NCBI RefSeq assembly: GCF_010365055.1
Contig: NZ_JAAFHA010000001.1
Location: forward strand, 1 to 64,000
Direction: 5' to 3'
DNA: 64,000 nucleotides
Origin: Rhodoferax sp.
GTDB taxonomy: Bacteria; Pseudomonadota; Gammaproteobacteria; Burkholderiales; Burkholderiaceae_C
Made by a program: the position numbers and the translations under genes. Below are positions 20,188-31,524 of the stretch, in pieces. Position 1 is the first letter of the stretch, and each line of letters starts with the position of its first letter. A model generated the notes under the pieces. That model saw nothing but the letters and a program-made list of their open reading frames with translations, had not been told where the DNA came from and made no database searches.

Positions 20188-21328
20188 GGGCGGCCAATCG
20201 GGGGGTGTCGCGCTGCAACTGCGTGTGCAATGCGGCAAATTTCTGTTGCAGGGAGGGTATTTTCGCAGGATGCGATGTGCGGGCCTCCAACCATTGCAGC
20301 ACTTCACGCGCCAGCGCCTGGGGTGTGGCTGCGTCTTGCAGCAGTTCGGGCACGACAAATTCGCCGCACAGGATGTTGGGCAAGCCGACCCAAGGCTGCA
20401 GTTGCTTGCGCCGCATGATCTGCCACGACAACCAGCCCATACGGTACGCGATCACCATCGGGCGCTTGAACAGGGCCGCTTCCAACGTGGCGGTGCCACT
20501 GGCGATCAGCGTCACATCGCAGGCCGCCAGCGCCGTGTGCGACTGCCCCTCCATAATCTGCAACTGGGCCTGCAGGCCGCTGGCCCGGGCCGCCTGCTCG
20601 ATGCTGGCGCGCAAGGCGGGAATCGCAGGTACTATGAACTTGATAGCTGGATGCGCTTTATTGATAAGGGCTGCAGCCTGAAAGAACCTCAAGGCCAAAT
20701 GATTGACCTCAGATTGACGGCTGCCAGGCAAGATGGCGACGACTTGATCGGTATCAAGCAGTCCCAAGGCCGCGCGCGCTGCCGGCCGGTCCGCCTCCAT
20801 CGGGATCACGTTGGCCAGCGGGTGCCCCACATAGGTCGCGGCGATGCCGTGCTGGGCCAGCAGAGCGGGCTCGAACGGGAAAATGCACAGCACATGGTCG
20901 ACACTGCGACGGATTTTCTCCACCCGCTCAGGGCGCCAGGCCCAGATGGACGGCGACACAAAATGCACGGTCTTGATGCCCTGCGCTTTCAGATCTCGTT
21001 CCAGATCCAGGTTGAAGTCGGGCGCATCCACGCCAATGAAGATATCGGGGCGACCCTGCAGCAGGCGCGCTTTGAGTTGCTGGCGAATACCCACAATCTC
21101 GCGGTAACGGCGCAGCACCTCCCAACCAAAGCCATGCACCGAGAGTTTGTCGTGCCGCCACCAGGCGACAAAGCCGCGGCGCGCCATCTGGGGGCCCCCG
21201 ATGCCGACGGCGCTCATGAGAGGCCATTGCTCGCGCAAACCATCGAGCAGCAAACCCGCGAGCAGATCGCCCGAGGCCTCGCCGGCCACCAGCGCCACCC
21301 TGAGTTCATGGCTCATGTCATCTGCCAT
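20159..21328 (-). CDS. lpxB: Lipid-A-disaccharide synthase
   Basis: [19 protein letters not shown]...[12 protein letters not shown]...[14 protein letters not shown]...[12 protein letters not shown]...LPGSRQSEV. Confidence 0.96.
   Translation of the reverse strand: MADDMSHELRVALVAGEASGDLLAGLLLDGLREQWPLMSAVGIGGPQMARRGFVAWWRHDKLSVHGFGWEVLRRYREIVGIRQQLKARLLQGRPDIFIGVDAPDFNLDLERDLKAQGIKTVHFVSPSIWAWRPERVEKIRRSVDHVLCIFPFEPALLAQHGIAATYVGHPLANVIPMEADRPAARAALGLLDTDQVVAILPGSRQSEVNHLALRFFQAAALINKAHPAIKFIVPAIPALRASIEQAARASGLQAQLQIMEGQSHTALAACDVTLIASGTATLEAALFKRPMVIAYRMGWLSWQIMRRKQLQPWVGLPNILCGEFVVPELLQDAATPQALAREVLQWLEARTSHPAKIPSLQQKFAALHTQLQRDTPRLAAHAIQQVLQG
20631..20680 (+). repeat. Dispersed repeat copy within lpxB (antisense, degenerate)
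   Basis: ACTATGAACTTGATAGCTGGATGCGCTTTATTGATAAGGGCTGCAGCC. Confidence 0.5.
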
Positions 21329-21351
21329 CTCGGCTGCAGTGCGCTTTATGT

Positions 21352-22164
21352 TCAGCGCACGATGCCGCGCTGGGGCGATGTCTGATCCAAAAATGAGAGC
21401 ATCATCTGCACGTCTGGTGTGGACTCAGGACTATTTGTTGCCAAATCTGCAATGCGCTCACGCGCCGCCTGCAGCGTCAGACCCTCGCGGTACAGCGCCT
21501 TGTGCATGGCTTTGACAGCAGCAATCCGATCTGGCGAAAAACCGCGACGGCGCAGTCCTTCATAGTTCATGGAGCGGGCCTGCGCTGGCTGGCCCTGGCA
21601 CATGACGAAAGGCGGCACGTCGGCAACCAACACCGTGCACAGGGCCGTCATGCTGTGCGCACCTATCTTCACAAACTGATGCACCACGGTAAAGCCGCCG
21701 AGAATCGCCCAGTCGCCCACATGGACGTGGCCCGCCAACTGGGAATTGTTGGCAAATATGGTCTTATTGCCGACGACGCAATCGTGCGCCAGGTGCACAT
21801 AGGCCATCAGCCAGTTGTCATCGCCGACGCGGGTGACACCCGCATCCCCGGGAGAGCCAATGTTGAAGGTGCAAAACTCACGAATGGTGTTGCGGTCGCC
21901 AATAATGAGTTCGCAGGGTTCTCCCGCGTACTTCTTATCCTGCGGAATGGCACCCAAGGAGTTGAATTGGAAGATGCGGTTGTCTCGTCCGATCGTGGTG
22001 TGGCCTTCGATCACGCAATGCGGACCAATCGTCGTTCCGGCGCCCACTTTCACATGAGGACCAATCAGGGTGTAGGCACCCACTGTCACCGAGCCGTCAA
22101 GCTCGGCCTGGGAATCGACAATCGCCGTGGCATGGATGGCTGTCAAATGAGCACCTTCAAGCAA
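21352..22164 (-). CDS. lpxA: Acyl-ACP--UDP-N-acetylglucosamine O-acyltransferase
   Basis: [32 protein letters not shown]...hexapeptide repeats...[12 protein letters not shown]. Confidence 0.95.
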   Translation of the reverse strand: MLEGAHLTAIHATAIVDSQAELDGSVTVGAYTLIGPHVKVGAGTTIGPHCVIEGHTTIGRDNRIFQFNSLGAIPQDKKYAGEPCELIIGDRNTIREFCTFNIGSPGDAGVTRVGDDNWLMAYVHLAHDCVVGNKTIFANNSQLAGHVHVGDWAILGGFTVVHQFVKIGAHSMTALCTVLVADVPPFVMCQGQPAQARSMNYEGLRRRGFSPDRIAAVKAMHKALYREGLTLQAARERIADLATNSPESTPDVQMMLSFLDQTSPQRGIVR

Positions 22165-22597
22165 TCTTGCGCACCGCGCAGGTTAATTCGGCTTCCACAG
22201 CAAGTTCATCATCGACCAGGGCACGCGCCTTGAACTTGAAAACACCGGCCTTCATGCGCACCAACTCAACCTCAAGAATCAGTTGATCGCCTGGTTCCAC
22301 CGGACGCTTGAAGCGCACGCCGTCCATGCCGGCAAAATAGTAAACAGAGTCTTCGTTGGGCGTCGTATCGATCGCGTCAAACGCCAGCAACGCGGCGGCC
22401 TGCGCCAGCGCCTCCAGCATCAACACGCCCGGCATCACCGGCCGATGGGGAAAGTGGCCTTGAAAAAATGGCTCATTGATGGTGACATTTTTCAGTGCCC
22501 GGATACTCTTACCCTTGTCAAGCGCCAGCACCCGATCCACCAACAGGAATGGGTAACGGTGCGGCAATTGCTTGAGAATCTTATAAATATCCATCAT
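22157..22597 (-). CDS. fabZ: 3-hydroxyacyl-ACP dehydratase
   Basis: [24 protein letters not shown]...[33 protein letters not shown]. Confidence 0.96.
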   Translation of the reverse strand: MMDIYKILKQLPHRYPFLLVDRVLALDKGKSIRALKNVTINEPFFQGHFPHRPVMPGVLMLEALAQAAALLAFDAIDTTPNEDSVYYFAGMDGVRFKRPVEPGDQLILEVELVRMKAGVFKFKARALVDDELAVEAELTCAVRKIA

Positions 22598-22601
22598 CTT
22601 T

Positions 22602-23624
22602 TCACTCACTTCGTGTCGCTACGGCTTGGGCCGCGAGGTTTGATTTTTCGAATTCACCTATTTTTTCCTCCAGCACCCGAATGCGATCACGCAAGCTGTG
22701 CAGTTGCTTCAGTGATGCGGCATTTTTTTCCCAGGCGGCGTTGTCGTCAATCGGGAATATTCCAGTGTAGTGACCGGGCTTGCGCAGCGAGCGGGTGACC
22801 ACGCTAGCGGCTGAGATGTTGACCTCATCGGCCAGCGCCAGATGGCCCAACACAATCGCACCCCCGCCCAGGGTGCAGTGCGCGCCAATGGTGGCACTGC
22901 CCGCCACACCGACGCAGCCGGCCATGGCAGTATGTTGGCCAACCTTCACGTTGTGACCGATCTGTATCAGGTTGTCGAGCTTGACGCCGTCCTCAATCAC
23001 CGTGTCTTGCAGGGCGCCACGGTCAATGCAGGTGTTGGCGCCAATTTCAACATCGTTGCCGATACGAACCGCACCCAGTTGCTCAATTTTTTCCCAAGCG
23101 CCGCCATTGGGCGCAAAACCGAATCCATCGGCACCGATGACAACGCCCGAATGCAGCAGACAGCGCTCGCCGATGACGCAGTTCTCACCCACCGTAACGC
23201 GCGACTTGAGCACGGTGTCGGCGCCGATGCTGGCGCCACACTCGATCACACACAGGGCGCCAATGCTGGCGCGCGGGTGCACAAAAGCGTCAGGGTCAAT
23301 GACGGCACTAGGGTGAATTTGCGCCCGCACGGCGTTTGGCAAACTCTTCTTCCAGAGTTGAGTGACACGGGCAAAGTACAGATAAGGCTGCTCGGTCACG
23401 ATGCAGGCGCCACGTGCCATGGCGGCATCTCGCATCTTCGGACTGACGATGACGCACGCGGCACGCGAGGCCGCCAGTTGGTTCTGGTACTTGGGGTGGC
23501 TGAGAAAACTCAGCTGTTGGGGCGTTGCGCTTTCAAGCGGCGCCAGGCCTTCGATGCTGAGGCTGGCGTCACCGTGCAACTCACCGCCCAGCGACTCAAC
23601 AATCAAACCTAAAAGCAGCGTCAC
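22602..23624 (-). CDS. lpxD: UDP-3-O-acylglucosamine N-acyltransferase
   Basis: [49 protein letters not shown]...hexapeptide repeats. Confidence 0.95.
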   Translation of the reverse strand: MTLLLGLIVESLGGELHGDASLSIEGLAPLESATPQQLSFLSHPKYQNQLAASRAACVIVSPKMRDAAMARGACIVTEQPYLYFARVTQLWKKSLPNAVRAQIHPSAVIDPDAFVHPRASIGALCVIECGASIGADTVLKSRVTVGENCVIGERCLLHSGVVIGADGFGFAPNGGAWEKIEQLGAVRIGNDVEIGANTCIDRGALQDTVIEDGVKLDNLIQIGHNVKVGQHTAMAGCVGVAGSATIGAHCTLGGGAIVLGHLALADEVNISAASVVTRSLRKPGHYTGIFPIDDNAAWEKNAASLKQLHSLRDRIRVLEEKIGEFEKSNLAAQAVATRSE

Positions 23625-23646
23625 ACGTCACTTGCCGGAGGCATCG

Positions 23647-24171
23647 TCATTTGGCGCCGTTCGAATTCAGAACCTTTAGGACTTTGTCGGTGATATCGAG
23701 TCTTGGATTGACATACACCGCATCCTGCAGAATCAGGTCATACTTTTCAGCCTCAGCCACTTGCTTGACGACTTTGTTGGCGCGCTCAATCACCTGCTGC
23801 AACTCTTCATTTTTGCGTGCGTTCAGGTCTTCCTGAAACTCACGACTCTTGCGCTGTACGTCACGATCCTGCTCCAGCAACTGCTTCTGCCGCGTCGTGC
23901 GCTGTGTTGCTGACAGAGTGGGTGCTTCGCGCTCAAAGTTGTCAGCCAGCGTCTTCAGCGCAGCCCTCGAATCCATGATTTCTTTTTCGCGCTTGGAAAA
24001 TTCCTGCTCAAGCTTGAGCTGCGCCGACTTGGCCGTACTTGCCTCCTTGAAAATCCGGTCGGTACTGACAAACCCGATCCGGGACTCCTGGGCCTGGGCC
24101 TGCATGTGTGCTGACACCAGTAAACCGCCCAGCGCGATGCTGGCAAGACTGTGACGTAGTAAATAATTCAT
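23647..24171 (-). CDS. skp: Periplasmic chaperone OmpH/Skp
   Basis: Signal peptide; RIGFVSTDRIFKEASTAKSAQLKLEQEFSKREKEI; between bamA and lpxD. Confidence 0.9.
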   Translation of the reverse strand: MNYLLRHSLASIALGGLLVSAHMQAQAQESRIGFVSTDRIFKEASTAKSAQLKLEQEFSKREKEIMDSRAALKTLADNFEREAPTLSATQRTTRQKQLLEQDRDVQRKSREFQEDLNARKNEELQQVIERANKVVKQVAEAEKYDLILQDAVYVNPRLDITDKVLKVLNSNGAK

Positions 24172-26462
24172 CAGAAACTCGTTCCAATTTGAAATTGCAT
24201 GGTCTGTATTTTATCGCCGTCATATTTCTTGATCGGCTTGGCGAAGGCCAGACGCAAGGGTCCGACTGGCGAAATCCAGCTGATGCCCACCCCGACCGAT
24301 GCGCGCAGACTGCCCGCGTTGGCATTGACGCCACCGGAGCCGCCGACACTGCCGGCATCAGCAAAAGCATACATCCGCAAGGTCCGGTCATTGCCGGCGC
24401 CCGGGAAGGGAGACAGTATTTCGGCGTTCAAATTCAATTTTCGGGTGCCCCCCAAGACGGCCTCTTGGCTATCACGTGGCCCCAGGCTGCCCTGCTCAAA
24501 CCCGCGTACCGATCCCAAACCACCACCGTAAAAATTCTTGAACACGGGGTAGGATTTATCGCCGGCGGATGCGCCCACGCCCACCTCAGCGTTAAATGCC
24601 GCCGTGAATTGCTTGCTGAGCGGGATAAATTCCTGGAACTGGTAAGTGGCCCGCACGTAACGCACGTCGCCCGCGGGCGACCATTCCGCGTTGGCGCGCT
24701 GATAGCGGCCCGAGTTCGGCGCCAGTGCACTGTCGCGACGATCGCGCGACCACCCCACCGTCAACGGAATGGCCAGACTGGAAAGTCCATATTCCTTAAT
24801 GTGGGCGTCGTAAGTTGTTGGCAACAGATCACCGGGGACAATGGTCGTATTCTCGACACCCGCCCCAAAATAGACCGTGTCCGTCTCGGTGAACGGCACG
24901 CCAAAACGCAGACTGCCACCCGAGGTCTTGAGCTTGTAATAGCTGTCGTCCTGGTAGGGGCTGCTGGTCCGGTAGTACACGTCAATGGTTCTGGAAACGC
25001 CGTCGGGCGTGAAGTAAGGATCGGTGGTGTTGAAAACAACCATCCGGTTGTATTTGCTGGTGTTGACCTGCACACCCAAAGAGTTGCCCGAACCAAAGGC
25101 ATTTTCCTGTTTCAGACCAAATGAGAGTCCAAGCCCGTCGCCACTGGAGTAGCCGGCACCCAGACTCAGACTACCGGTGGGCTTTTCAACCACGTTGATG
25201 CTCAGATCGACCTGATCGGGTGAACCGGGCACTTCTTGGGTCTCGATACCGACCTCCTTGAAGTACCCGAGCCGATCGACGCGGTCGCGAGACAACTTGA
25301 TCTTGTCAGCGTCATACCAGGAAGCTTCAAACTGGCGAAACTCCCGGCGCACCACCACATCACGCGTGCGGCTGTTGCCGGTGACGTTGATTTTGCGCAC
25401 ATAGGCCCGCCGGGATGGCTCTGCCTGCAGCACCAAGGCGACACGGTTGTTGGCGCGATCAATGTCAGGGCGCGCCTGCACCCGTGCAAACGCGTAACCA
25501 AAATTACCGAAATAGTCGGTGAACGCCTTGGTGGTCTTGGCCACTTCATCGGCGTTATAGGCCTCGCCGGGACGGATGGTCACCAGCGACTTGAACTCAT
25601 CGTCCTTGCCCAGGAAATTTCCTTCAAGCTTGACGCCGCTGACAATGAAGCGCTCACCTTCAGAAATGTTGATGGTGATGGAAATATCCGTCTTGTTGGG
25701 CAAGATCGCCACTTGCGTGGAGTCGACCTTGAACTCCAGATACCCCCGCGTGAGGTAATACGAACGCAAAGTTTCAATGTCGGCATTGAGCTTGGCGCGT
25801 GAATAGCGATCCGCCTTGGTGTACCAGCTCAACCAGCCCCCCGTGTCCAGGTCAAACAGGCCACGCAAGGTCGACTCGCCGAAGACTTTGTTGCCCACGA
25901 TCCGTATTTCGCTAATTTTTGCCGTCTCACCCTCGGTCACTGTAAACGTCAGATTGACCCGGTTGCGTTCAATCGGCGTCACTGTTGTGACCACTTCGGC
26001 GGCATACAGGCTGCGATTGATGTACTGCCGCTTGAGCTCCTGCTCGGCGCGATCAAGTTGGGCTTTGTCAAACGGGCGGCCATCGGTCAGACCGACATCA
26101 CGCAAGGCTTTCTTGAGAACGTCCTTGTCAAACTCCTTGGTGCCGACAAACTCAACCTCGGCAATCGTCGGGCGCTCCTCAACCACAATCACCAGCACAT
26201 CGCCATTGACCTCAATGCGCACGTCCTTGAACAAACCCAGCGCAAACAGCGTGCGAATGGCCGAAGTGCCCACTTCATCGTTGTAGACGTCGCCGACCCG
26301 AACCGGCAGCGACACGAAAACCGTGCCCGGTTCCACGCGCTGCAAGCCCTCAATACGAATATCGCGCACCGTAAACGGGCTGACCGCCCAGGCCGTGCCG
26401 GCCACAAAGACCAGAGAAGCGACGGCGGAAACGGTGCGCAGAGCAAAGCGATTAAATTGCAT
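24171..26462 (-). CDS. bamA: Outer membrane protein assembly factor BamA
   Basis: FTVRDIRIEGLQRVEPGTVFVSLPV...POTRA repeats...GGLGSVRGFEQGSLGPRD...VGISWISPVGPLRLAFAKPI...QFQIGTSF. Confidence 0.97.
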   Translation of the reverse strand: MQFNRFALRTVSAVASLVFVAGTAWAVSPFTVRDIRIEGLQRVEPGTVFVSLPVRVGDVYNDEVGTSAIRTLFALGLFKDVRIEVNGDVLVIVVEERPTIAEVEFVGTKEFDKDVLKKALRDVGLTDGRPFDKAQLDRAEQELKRQYINRSLYAAEVVTTVTPIERNRVNLTFTVTEGETAKISEIRIVGNKVFGESTLRGLFDLDTGGWLSWYTKADRYSRAKLNADIETLRSYYLTRGYLEFKVDSTQVAILPNKTDISITINISEGERFIVSGVKLEGNFLGKDDEFKSLVTIRPGEAYNADEVAKTTKAFTDYFGNFGYAFARVQARPDIDRANNRVALVLQAEPSRRAYVRKINVTGNSRTRDVVVRREFRQFEASWYDADKIKLSRDRVDRLGYFKEVGIETQEVPGSPDQVDLSINVVEKPTGSLSLGAGYSSGDGLGLSFGLKQENAFGSGNSLGVQVNTSKYNRMVVFNTTDPYFTPDGVSRTIDVYYRTSSPYQDDSYYKLKTSGGSLRFGVPFTETDTVYFGAGVENTTIVPGDLLPTTYDAHIKEYGLSSLAIPLTVGWSRDRRDSALAPNSGRYQRANAEWSPAGDVRYVRATYQFQEFIPLSKQFTAAFNAEVGVGASAGDKSYPVFKNFYGGGLGSVRGFEQGSLGPRDSQEAVLGGTRKLNLNAEILSPFPGAGNDRTLRMYAFADAGSVGGSGGVNANAGSLRASVGVGISWISPVGPLRLAFAKPIKKYDGDKIQTMQFQIGTSF

Positions 26463-26510
26463 TTTGAATATTAAAAAGTCAAGCCGGTGTTGAATGTCAA
26501 CGCCAGACAT

Positions 26511-27872
26511 TTAGCCAAATAAGCGGGTGATATCGTTAAAGAGGGCAATCGACATCAAAAGGAACAGGATCGCAACGCCACCGCGTTGCAGAGTTTCCAT
26601 CCAGGCATCCGAGACCGGTTTGCCCGTCACACCCTCCCAAAGATAATACATCAGGTGACCACCATCCAGAACCGGCAATGGCAGCAAATTCAAAACGCCC
26701 AGGCTGACACTGATCAGAGCGAGAAACAGCAAGTACTGCGTCAGTCCCATTGCGGCAGACTTGCCGGCGAAATCCGCAATCGTCAAAGGACCGCTGAGGT
26801 TTTTGACCGACGCCTCGCCAATCAGCATCTTGCCCATCATTTTGAGCGTCAAGAGCGAGACATCCCAGGTGCGCGTCACACCGCGCCACAATCCGTCGAT
26901 TGCGCCGTAGCGCACCGTCACCAGCTCTGGTATGGCGCCCACGTAGGCGCCGATTCGTCCCACCGCCAACTCGCCCTCTTGCCGAACCTCAGGAGTGACG
27001 ATGATTTCAAGCTCCGTTCCGGCCCGGTCAATCTTCCAGGCAGCCGGCACGGCCTTCCCATTCACCACCGACGCGCGAATCAGCTGGCGCAACTGTTGGC
27101 CGTCCAGAACCGGCCTTGATCCGACCTGGCGCACCAGATCGCCGTCACGCAAGCCGGCCTTGTCGGCCGCAGAGCCCGCCATGACCTCGCCAATGACCGG
27201 CCGGGTGTGCGGGCCTACGACCCCAATCTTGTGGAACAAATCAGCATTGGCCTCGCTGGCATCCATGCCGGCCAGCTTGAGCAGCACTTCGCTGGTGTCG
27301 GTGCGGCCCGGCGTCGTCAGCTCCAGACGCACGTCCTGCCCTTCCAGCGCGCCCCGGGTCAAGAGCCAGCGCAGGTCTTCAAACGAGGCCACGCTTTGCA
27401 GTTCTTCGTCGGCAAAGCCGGCGCGCTGCACCCGCTCGCCGCCGACCACGCCGGCTTGTTGCGCCACCGAGCCCGCCTCGGGGCTGGCCAGAATGGCTGC
27501 CGGATACTCCACGCCGCTCCAGTTCACTGCCGCATATAACAGCGCCGCCAGCAGCAAATTGGCCACCGGGCCCGCCGCCACGATCAGCACGCGCGATCGC
27601 AAGGGTTGGTTGTTGAAGGCGAGATGCCGCTCACCCTCGGGTACCGGCGATTCGCGCTCGTCGAGCATCTTGACGTAGCCGCCCACCGGAAAAGCGCACA
27701 GCGCAAATTCGGTCGATGAACCCTTGGGCTGCCAGCGATACAGCGTTTTACCAAAACCAATGGAAAATCGCAGCACTTTGACACCACAAGCCACGGCCAC
27801 GCGGTAATGTCCATACTCATGGATCGCTATCAACAGGCCGAGTGCCAATACAAAGGACGCAAGGGTCAGCAT
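26511..27872 (-). CDS. rseP: RIP metalloprotease RseP
   Basis: LLIAIHEYGHYRVAVACGVKVLRFSIGFGK...PDZ domains...LNLLPLPVLDGGHLMYY. Confidence 0.96.
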   Translation of the reverse strand: MLTLASFVLALGLLIAIHEYGHYRVAVACGVKVLRFSIGFGKTLYRWQPKGSSTEFALCAFPVGGYVKMLDERESPVPEGERHLAFNNQPLRSRVLIVAAGPVANLLLAALLYAAVNWSGVEYPAAILASPEAGSVAQQAGVVGGERVQRAGFADEELQSVASFEDLRWLLTRGALEGQDVRLELTTPGRTDTSEVLLKLAGMDASEANADLFHKIGVVGPHTRPVIGEVMAGSAADKAGLRDGDLVRQVGSRPVLDGQQLRQLIRASVVNGKAVPAAWKIDRAGTELEIIVTPEVRQEGELAVGRIGAYVGAIPELVTVRYGAIDGLWRGVTRTWDVSLLTLKMMGKMLIGEASVKNLSGPLTIADFAGKSAAMGLTQYLLFLALISVSLGVLNLLPLPVLDGGHLMYYLWEGVTGKPVSDAWMETLQRGGVAILFLLMSIALFNDITRLFG

Positions 27873-27893
27873 GGTTCTTTAAAACGGGCTTGA

Positions 27894-29087
27894 TCAGCGA
27901 GCGACACGGCGTACCGCTTGCTGCGCGGCAGCACGCGACGCGGCATCCAATGCCAGCAGATCGTCCAGCGATTGCGGACTGGCCGGCACCACCGACTCGA
28001 GCGTTTCCAGATTGACGCCATGAATCTGGTCAAAGCGTATTTGGCCGTCAAGAAACGCAGCAACCGCCACTTCATTGGCGGCGTTCAACACGGCGGTTGA
28101 ACCGGAAGGCGCATTCAGAACTTGCCACGCCAGCTTCAAACCCGGAAAACGTTGTTCGTGGCCGTTCGAGTCCAGCGACTCGAAGGTCATATCTGCCATC
28201 ACCCGAAAATCCAGCGCGCCAGCACCCGAGGCCATCCGGTCGGGCCAGGCCAGGCCATAGGCAATCGGCACTTTCATGTCGGGCGTGCCGAGTTGGGCCA
28301 GCACGGAATTGTCTTTGTACTGCACCATGGAATGAATGACGCTCTGCGGGTGAATCACGACCTCGATCTGTTCTGGCGTGACACCAAACAGGAAGCGCGC
28401 CTCAATGACTTCCAGGGCTTTGTTCATCATGGTGGCGGAATCGACTGAAATCTTCCGCCCCATGACCCAATTGGGGTGGGCACAGGCCTGCGCAGGTGTT
28501 ACGTCCCGCAGCGTATGGGGCGCGCGCTGCCGAAAGGGTCCACCCGACGCCGTGAGAATAATTTTGTCAATCTGGCTCGACCAGACCGCAGCATCATCGG
28601 GCAGTGACTGAAAAATGGCCGAATGCTCGCTGTCAATCGGCAGCAGCTTGGCGCCCCCTGTGGTGACCGCCTGCATGAAATAAGCGCCCCCCACCACCAA
28701 GGCTTCCTTGTTCGCCAGCAACAGACGTTTGCCGGCGTGGGCCGCAGCCAGACAGGAGGCCAGGCCGGCGGCACCCACAATCGCCGCCATCACCGCATCC
28801 GCCTCTTCGTGCGAGGCAATCATGGCCAAGGCCGACGCACCCCAAAGAACCCGAGTCGTCAGACCAAGGTCGCGGCATTGACGCTCCAGCACACGACCGT
28901 GCGGCTCGCTGACCATGACGGCAAACACGGGTTTGAACTGCACACACTGCTGCAGTAATAATTCGTTCTGCGTCGACGCGCTCAGGGCGAACACCTCGAA
29001 CCGGTCGGGATGGCGCGCAATCACGTCAAGCGTGCTGACCCCAATGGAACCGGTTGAGCCCAGAATAGCGACCCGCTGTTTAACCAT
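27894..29087 (-). CDS. dxr: 1-deoxy-D-xylulose 5-phosphate reductoisomerase
   Basis: MVKQRVAILGSTGSIGVSTLDVIARHPDRFEVFALSA...LLANKEALVVGG...LPIDSEHSAIFQ. Confidence 0.97.
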   Translation of the reverse strand: MVKQRVAILGSTGSIGVSTLDVIARHPDRFEVFALSASTQNELLLQQCVQFKPVFAVMVSEPHGRVLERQCRDLGLTTRVLWGASALAMIASHEEADAVMAAIVGAAGLASCLAAAHAGKRLLLANKEALVVGGAYFMQAVTTGGAKLLPIDSEHSAIFQSLPDDAAVWSSQIDKIILTASGGPFRQRAPHTLRDVTPAQACAHPNWVMGRKISVDSATMMNKALEVIEARFLFGVTPEQIEVVIHPQSVIHSMVQYKDNSVLAQLGTPDMKVPIAYGLAWPDRMASGAGALDFRVMADMTFESLDSNGHEQRFPGLKLAWQVLNAPSGSTAVLNAANEVAVAAFLDGQIRFDQIHGVNLETLESVVPASPQSLDDLLALDAASRAAAQQAVRRVAR

Positions 29088-29104
29088 GCTCGTCACACCC
29101 TTCA

Positions 29105-29959
29105 TCAAAGCTGTGCCACCGAGTAAAGCATCATCGCCAGTGGCAAGGTGGGCAACAAGGCGTCCACCCGGTCGAGCACGCCGCCATGACCTGGCAGCAA
29201 GCCACTGCTGTCCTTGACACCCGCACTGCGCTTCACCAGTGACTCAAACAAGTCACCCACCACACTCATCGCCGCCAAAAATAGGGCAACAATCAGCAGC
29301 AACCAGCCGCCGTGTCGGCCCAGGTGGGTAAAAAAACTGGGTACGGTGCTGGTCCAGGCGGAATCCAACCAGCGCCAGGTAAAGGCCAGCGCGATGACGC
29401 CTGCCATGCCGCCCCACACACCTTCCCAGCTTTTGCCGGGGCTGATGCTGGGTGCAAGTTTGCTGCGGCTGAAACGCCCGCCGAAGGTGCGGCCCGCAAA
29501 ATAGGCACCAATGTCTGCCACCCACACCAGCACGAGGATAGACAATAAAAAATTGATGCCAATCACCCGGGCCTGCGCCACCGCCAGCCAGGCCAGGCAC
29601 AGAGCCAGCAGGCCTGCGAGCAGCCGCAGCGCGCGCGGATGAACCGCCCAGGCGGACACACCGCGGTGCAACACCCAGGCGCCAGCCAGCACCCAGACAG
29701 CGCCCGCGGCCAGCCAGAGCCCGGACAACGATCGCTCCAGCAAGCCTGACCACCAAGCCACGGCGCAAAGCAGTCCACAAACCGCGCCCACAGCCAGCGA
29801 AACCGATTGGCCATAGCCGTTCAGGCGAGCCCACTCCCATGCACCGGCAGCAATCAGCAACAGGGCGATGGCGCAAAACGGCTCGGGCGAACGGTAGAAC
29901 ATGGCCGGCAGCAAGATAAGCAGCAGGACCAGGGCAGTGATAACGCGTTGCTTCAACAT
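29105..29959 (-). CDS. cdsA: Phosphatidate cytidylyltransferase
   Basis: MLKQRVITALVLLLILLPAMF...VWVADIGAYFAGRTFGGRFSRSKLAPSISPGKSWEGVWGG...GDLFESLVKRSAGVKDSSGLLPGHGGVLDRVD. Confidence 0.96.
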   Translation of the reverse strand: MLKQRVITALVLLLILLPAMFYRSPEPFCAIALLLIAAGAWEWARLNGYGQSVSLAVGAVCGLLCAVAWWSGLLERSLSGLWLAAGAVWVLAGAWVLHRGVSAWAVHPRALRLLAGLLALCLAWLAVAQARVIGINFLLSILVLVWVADIGAYFAGRTFGGRFSRSKLAPSISPGKSWEGVWGGMAGVIALAFTWRWLDSAWTSTVPSFFTHLGRHGGWLLLIVALFLAAMSVVGDLFESLVKRSAGVKDSSGLLPGHGGVLDRVDALLPTLPLAMMLYSVAQL

Positions 29960-30068
29960 TTAGTCGCTCTCAGGCAAAGCCAGGCACCAAGGTCGACACT
30001 ACGCTCGCCACGACACGCTGGCCTGCCAAGTGCTGGGCACATAAGGCGAGAGGCAAGGTTGCTGCCAA

Positions 30069-30629
30069 TCAAACCGCCATGATCTCTTGCTCTTTGGCAG
30101 CCACCAGTTGGTCGATCACGATGATGTGCCGGTCCGTCACTTTCTGAATGTCGGTCTCGCAGCGTTTTTGCTCATCTTCCGAGGCCAGTTTGTCCTTGAC
30201 GGCTTTTTTGATCGCCTCATTGGCATCACGGCGCAAATTGCGGACCGCAATCTTGGCGCCCTCGCCCTCATTGCGGACCACTTTGGTCAGTTCCTTGCGC
30301 CGCTCCTCCGACATGGCGGGCATCGGGACCCGGATCAAGTCGCCCATGGACGATGGATTGAGTCCCAGGTCGCTGTCACGAATGGCCTTTTCAATCTTGG
30401 CGCCCATGCCCTTTTCCCAGGGTTGCACACTGATGGTGCGAGCATCCAGCAAGGACACATTGGCCACCTGGCTGATCGGCAGCATGGCGCCGTAATAGTC
30501 AACGTGCACAGAGTCCAGCAACGCTGGGTTGGCGCGGCCGGTCCGAATCTTGGTCAGGTTGTGTTTAAACGCTTCGATGGATTGGTCCATCTTGCCTTCA
30601 ACCGTGTTTTTTATATCGGCAATCGTCAT
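30069..30629 (-). CDS. frr: Ribosome recycling factor
   Basis: [52 protein letters not shown]. Confidence 0.97.
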   Translation of the reverse strand: MTIADIKNTVEGKMDQSIEAFKHNLTKIRTGRANPALLDSVHVDYYGAMLPISQVANVSLLDARTISVQPWEKGMGAKIEKAIRDSDLGLNPSSMGDLIRVPMPAMSEERRKELTKVVRNEGEGAKIAVRNLRRDANEAIKKAVKDKLASEDEQKRCETDIQKVTDRHIIVIDQLVAAKEQEIMAV

Positions 30630-30689
30630 GGTTTTTCCTCACTCGACTATTCAAAGGGCACTGTTCAAAAGGATGCGATTTTGACACGG

Positions 30690-31412
30690 TCAGGCATAAA
30701 CCAGCGTGCCCTCGTCTTCGCCCATCACCACACGCTTGAGCGCGCCGTGTTTCAAGATAGAAAACACCTTGATCGGCAGCTTTTGATCACGGCACAGAGC
30801 AAAGGCGGTAGCGTCCATGATGCCCAGGTTTTGCGCCATCGCGTCATCGAAGGAGATTTTGCTGTAGCGGGTGGCCTTCGGGTCTAACTTTGGGTCGGCG
30901 GTGTAAACGCCATCGACCTTGGTCGCCTTGAGCACCACCTCGGCACCGATTTCAGCGCCGCGCAAGGCCGCGGCGGTATCGGTGGTGAAAAACGGGTTGC
31001 CGGTGCCAGCGGCAAAAATCACCACTTTTCCTTCTTCCAGGTATTGCAGTGCCTTGGGGCGAACATAGGGCTCCACCACCTGCTCAATCGCAATCGCCGA
31101 CATGACGCGCGCCGTCAACCCCGCCTTGTTCATGGTGTCACCCAGGGCCAGGGCATTCATGACGGTAGCCAACATGCCCATGTAATCGGCCGTGGCCCGG
31201 TCCATCCCGACCGAGCCGCCCGCCACACCCCGAAAGATATTGCCCCCGCCAATGACCACCGCCAACTGCACACCCAGACGGGTCACCTCGGCGATCTCGT
31301 CGACCATGCGCACGATCGTGTCACGGTTAATACCAAATGGGTCATCGCCCATCAGGGCTTCGCCTGACAGCTTGAGCAAAATACGCTTGTGGGCTGGTTT
31401 GGCGACGGACAT
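30690..31412 (-). CDS. pyrH: UMP kinase
   Basis: [43 protein letters not shown] at 31412. Confidence 0.97.
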   Translation of the reverse strand: MSVAKPAHKRILLKLSGEALMGDDPFGINRDTIVRMVDEIAEVTRLGVQLAVVIGGGNIFRGVAGGSVGMDRATADYMGMLATVMNALALGDTMNKAGLTARVMSAIAIEQVVEPYVRPKALQYLEEGKVVIFAAGTGNPFFTTDTAAALRGAEIGAEVVLKATKVDGVYTADPKLDPKATRYSKISFDDAMAQNLGIMDATAFALCRDQKLPIKVFSILKHGALKRVVMGEDEGTLVYA

Positions 31413-31524
31413 GATGAACTCCTGATGTGATGACGTTTGAGCGGGTAAGTCCAAATTCAGACCGATGATCGTGCGCTGAATTTGTCTATTGAGAAAGCCC
31501 GTTTTGCGGCGGGTTGAATGGCAA

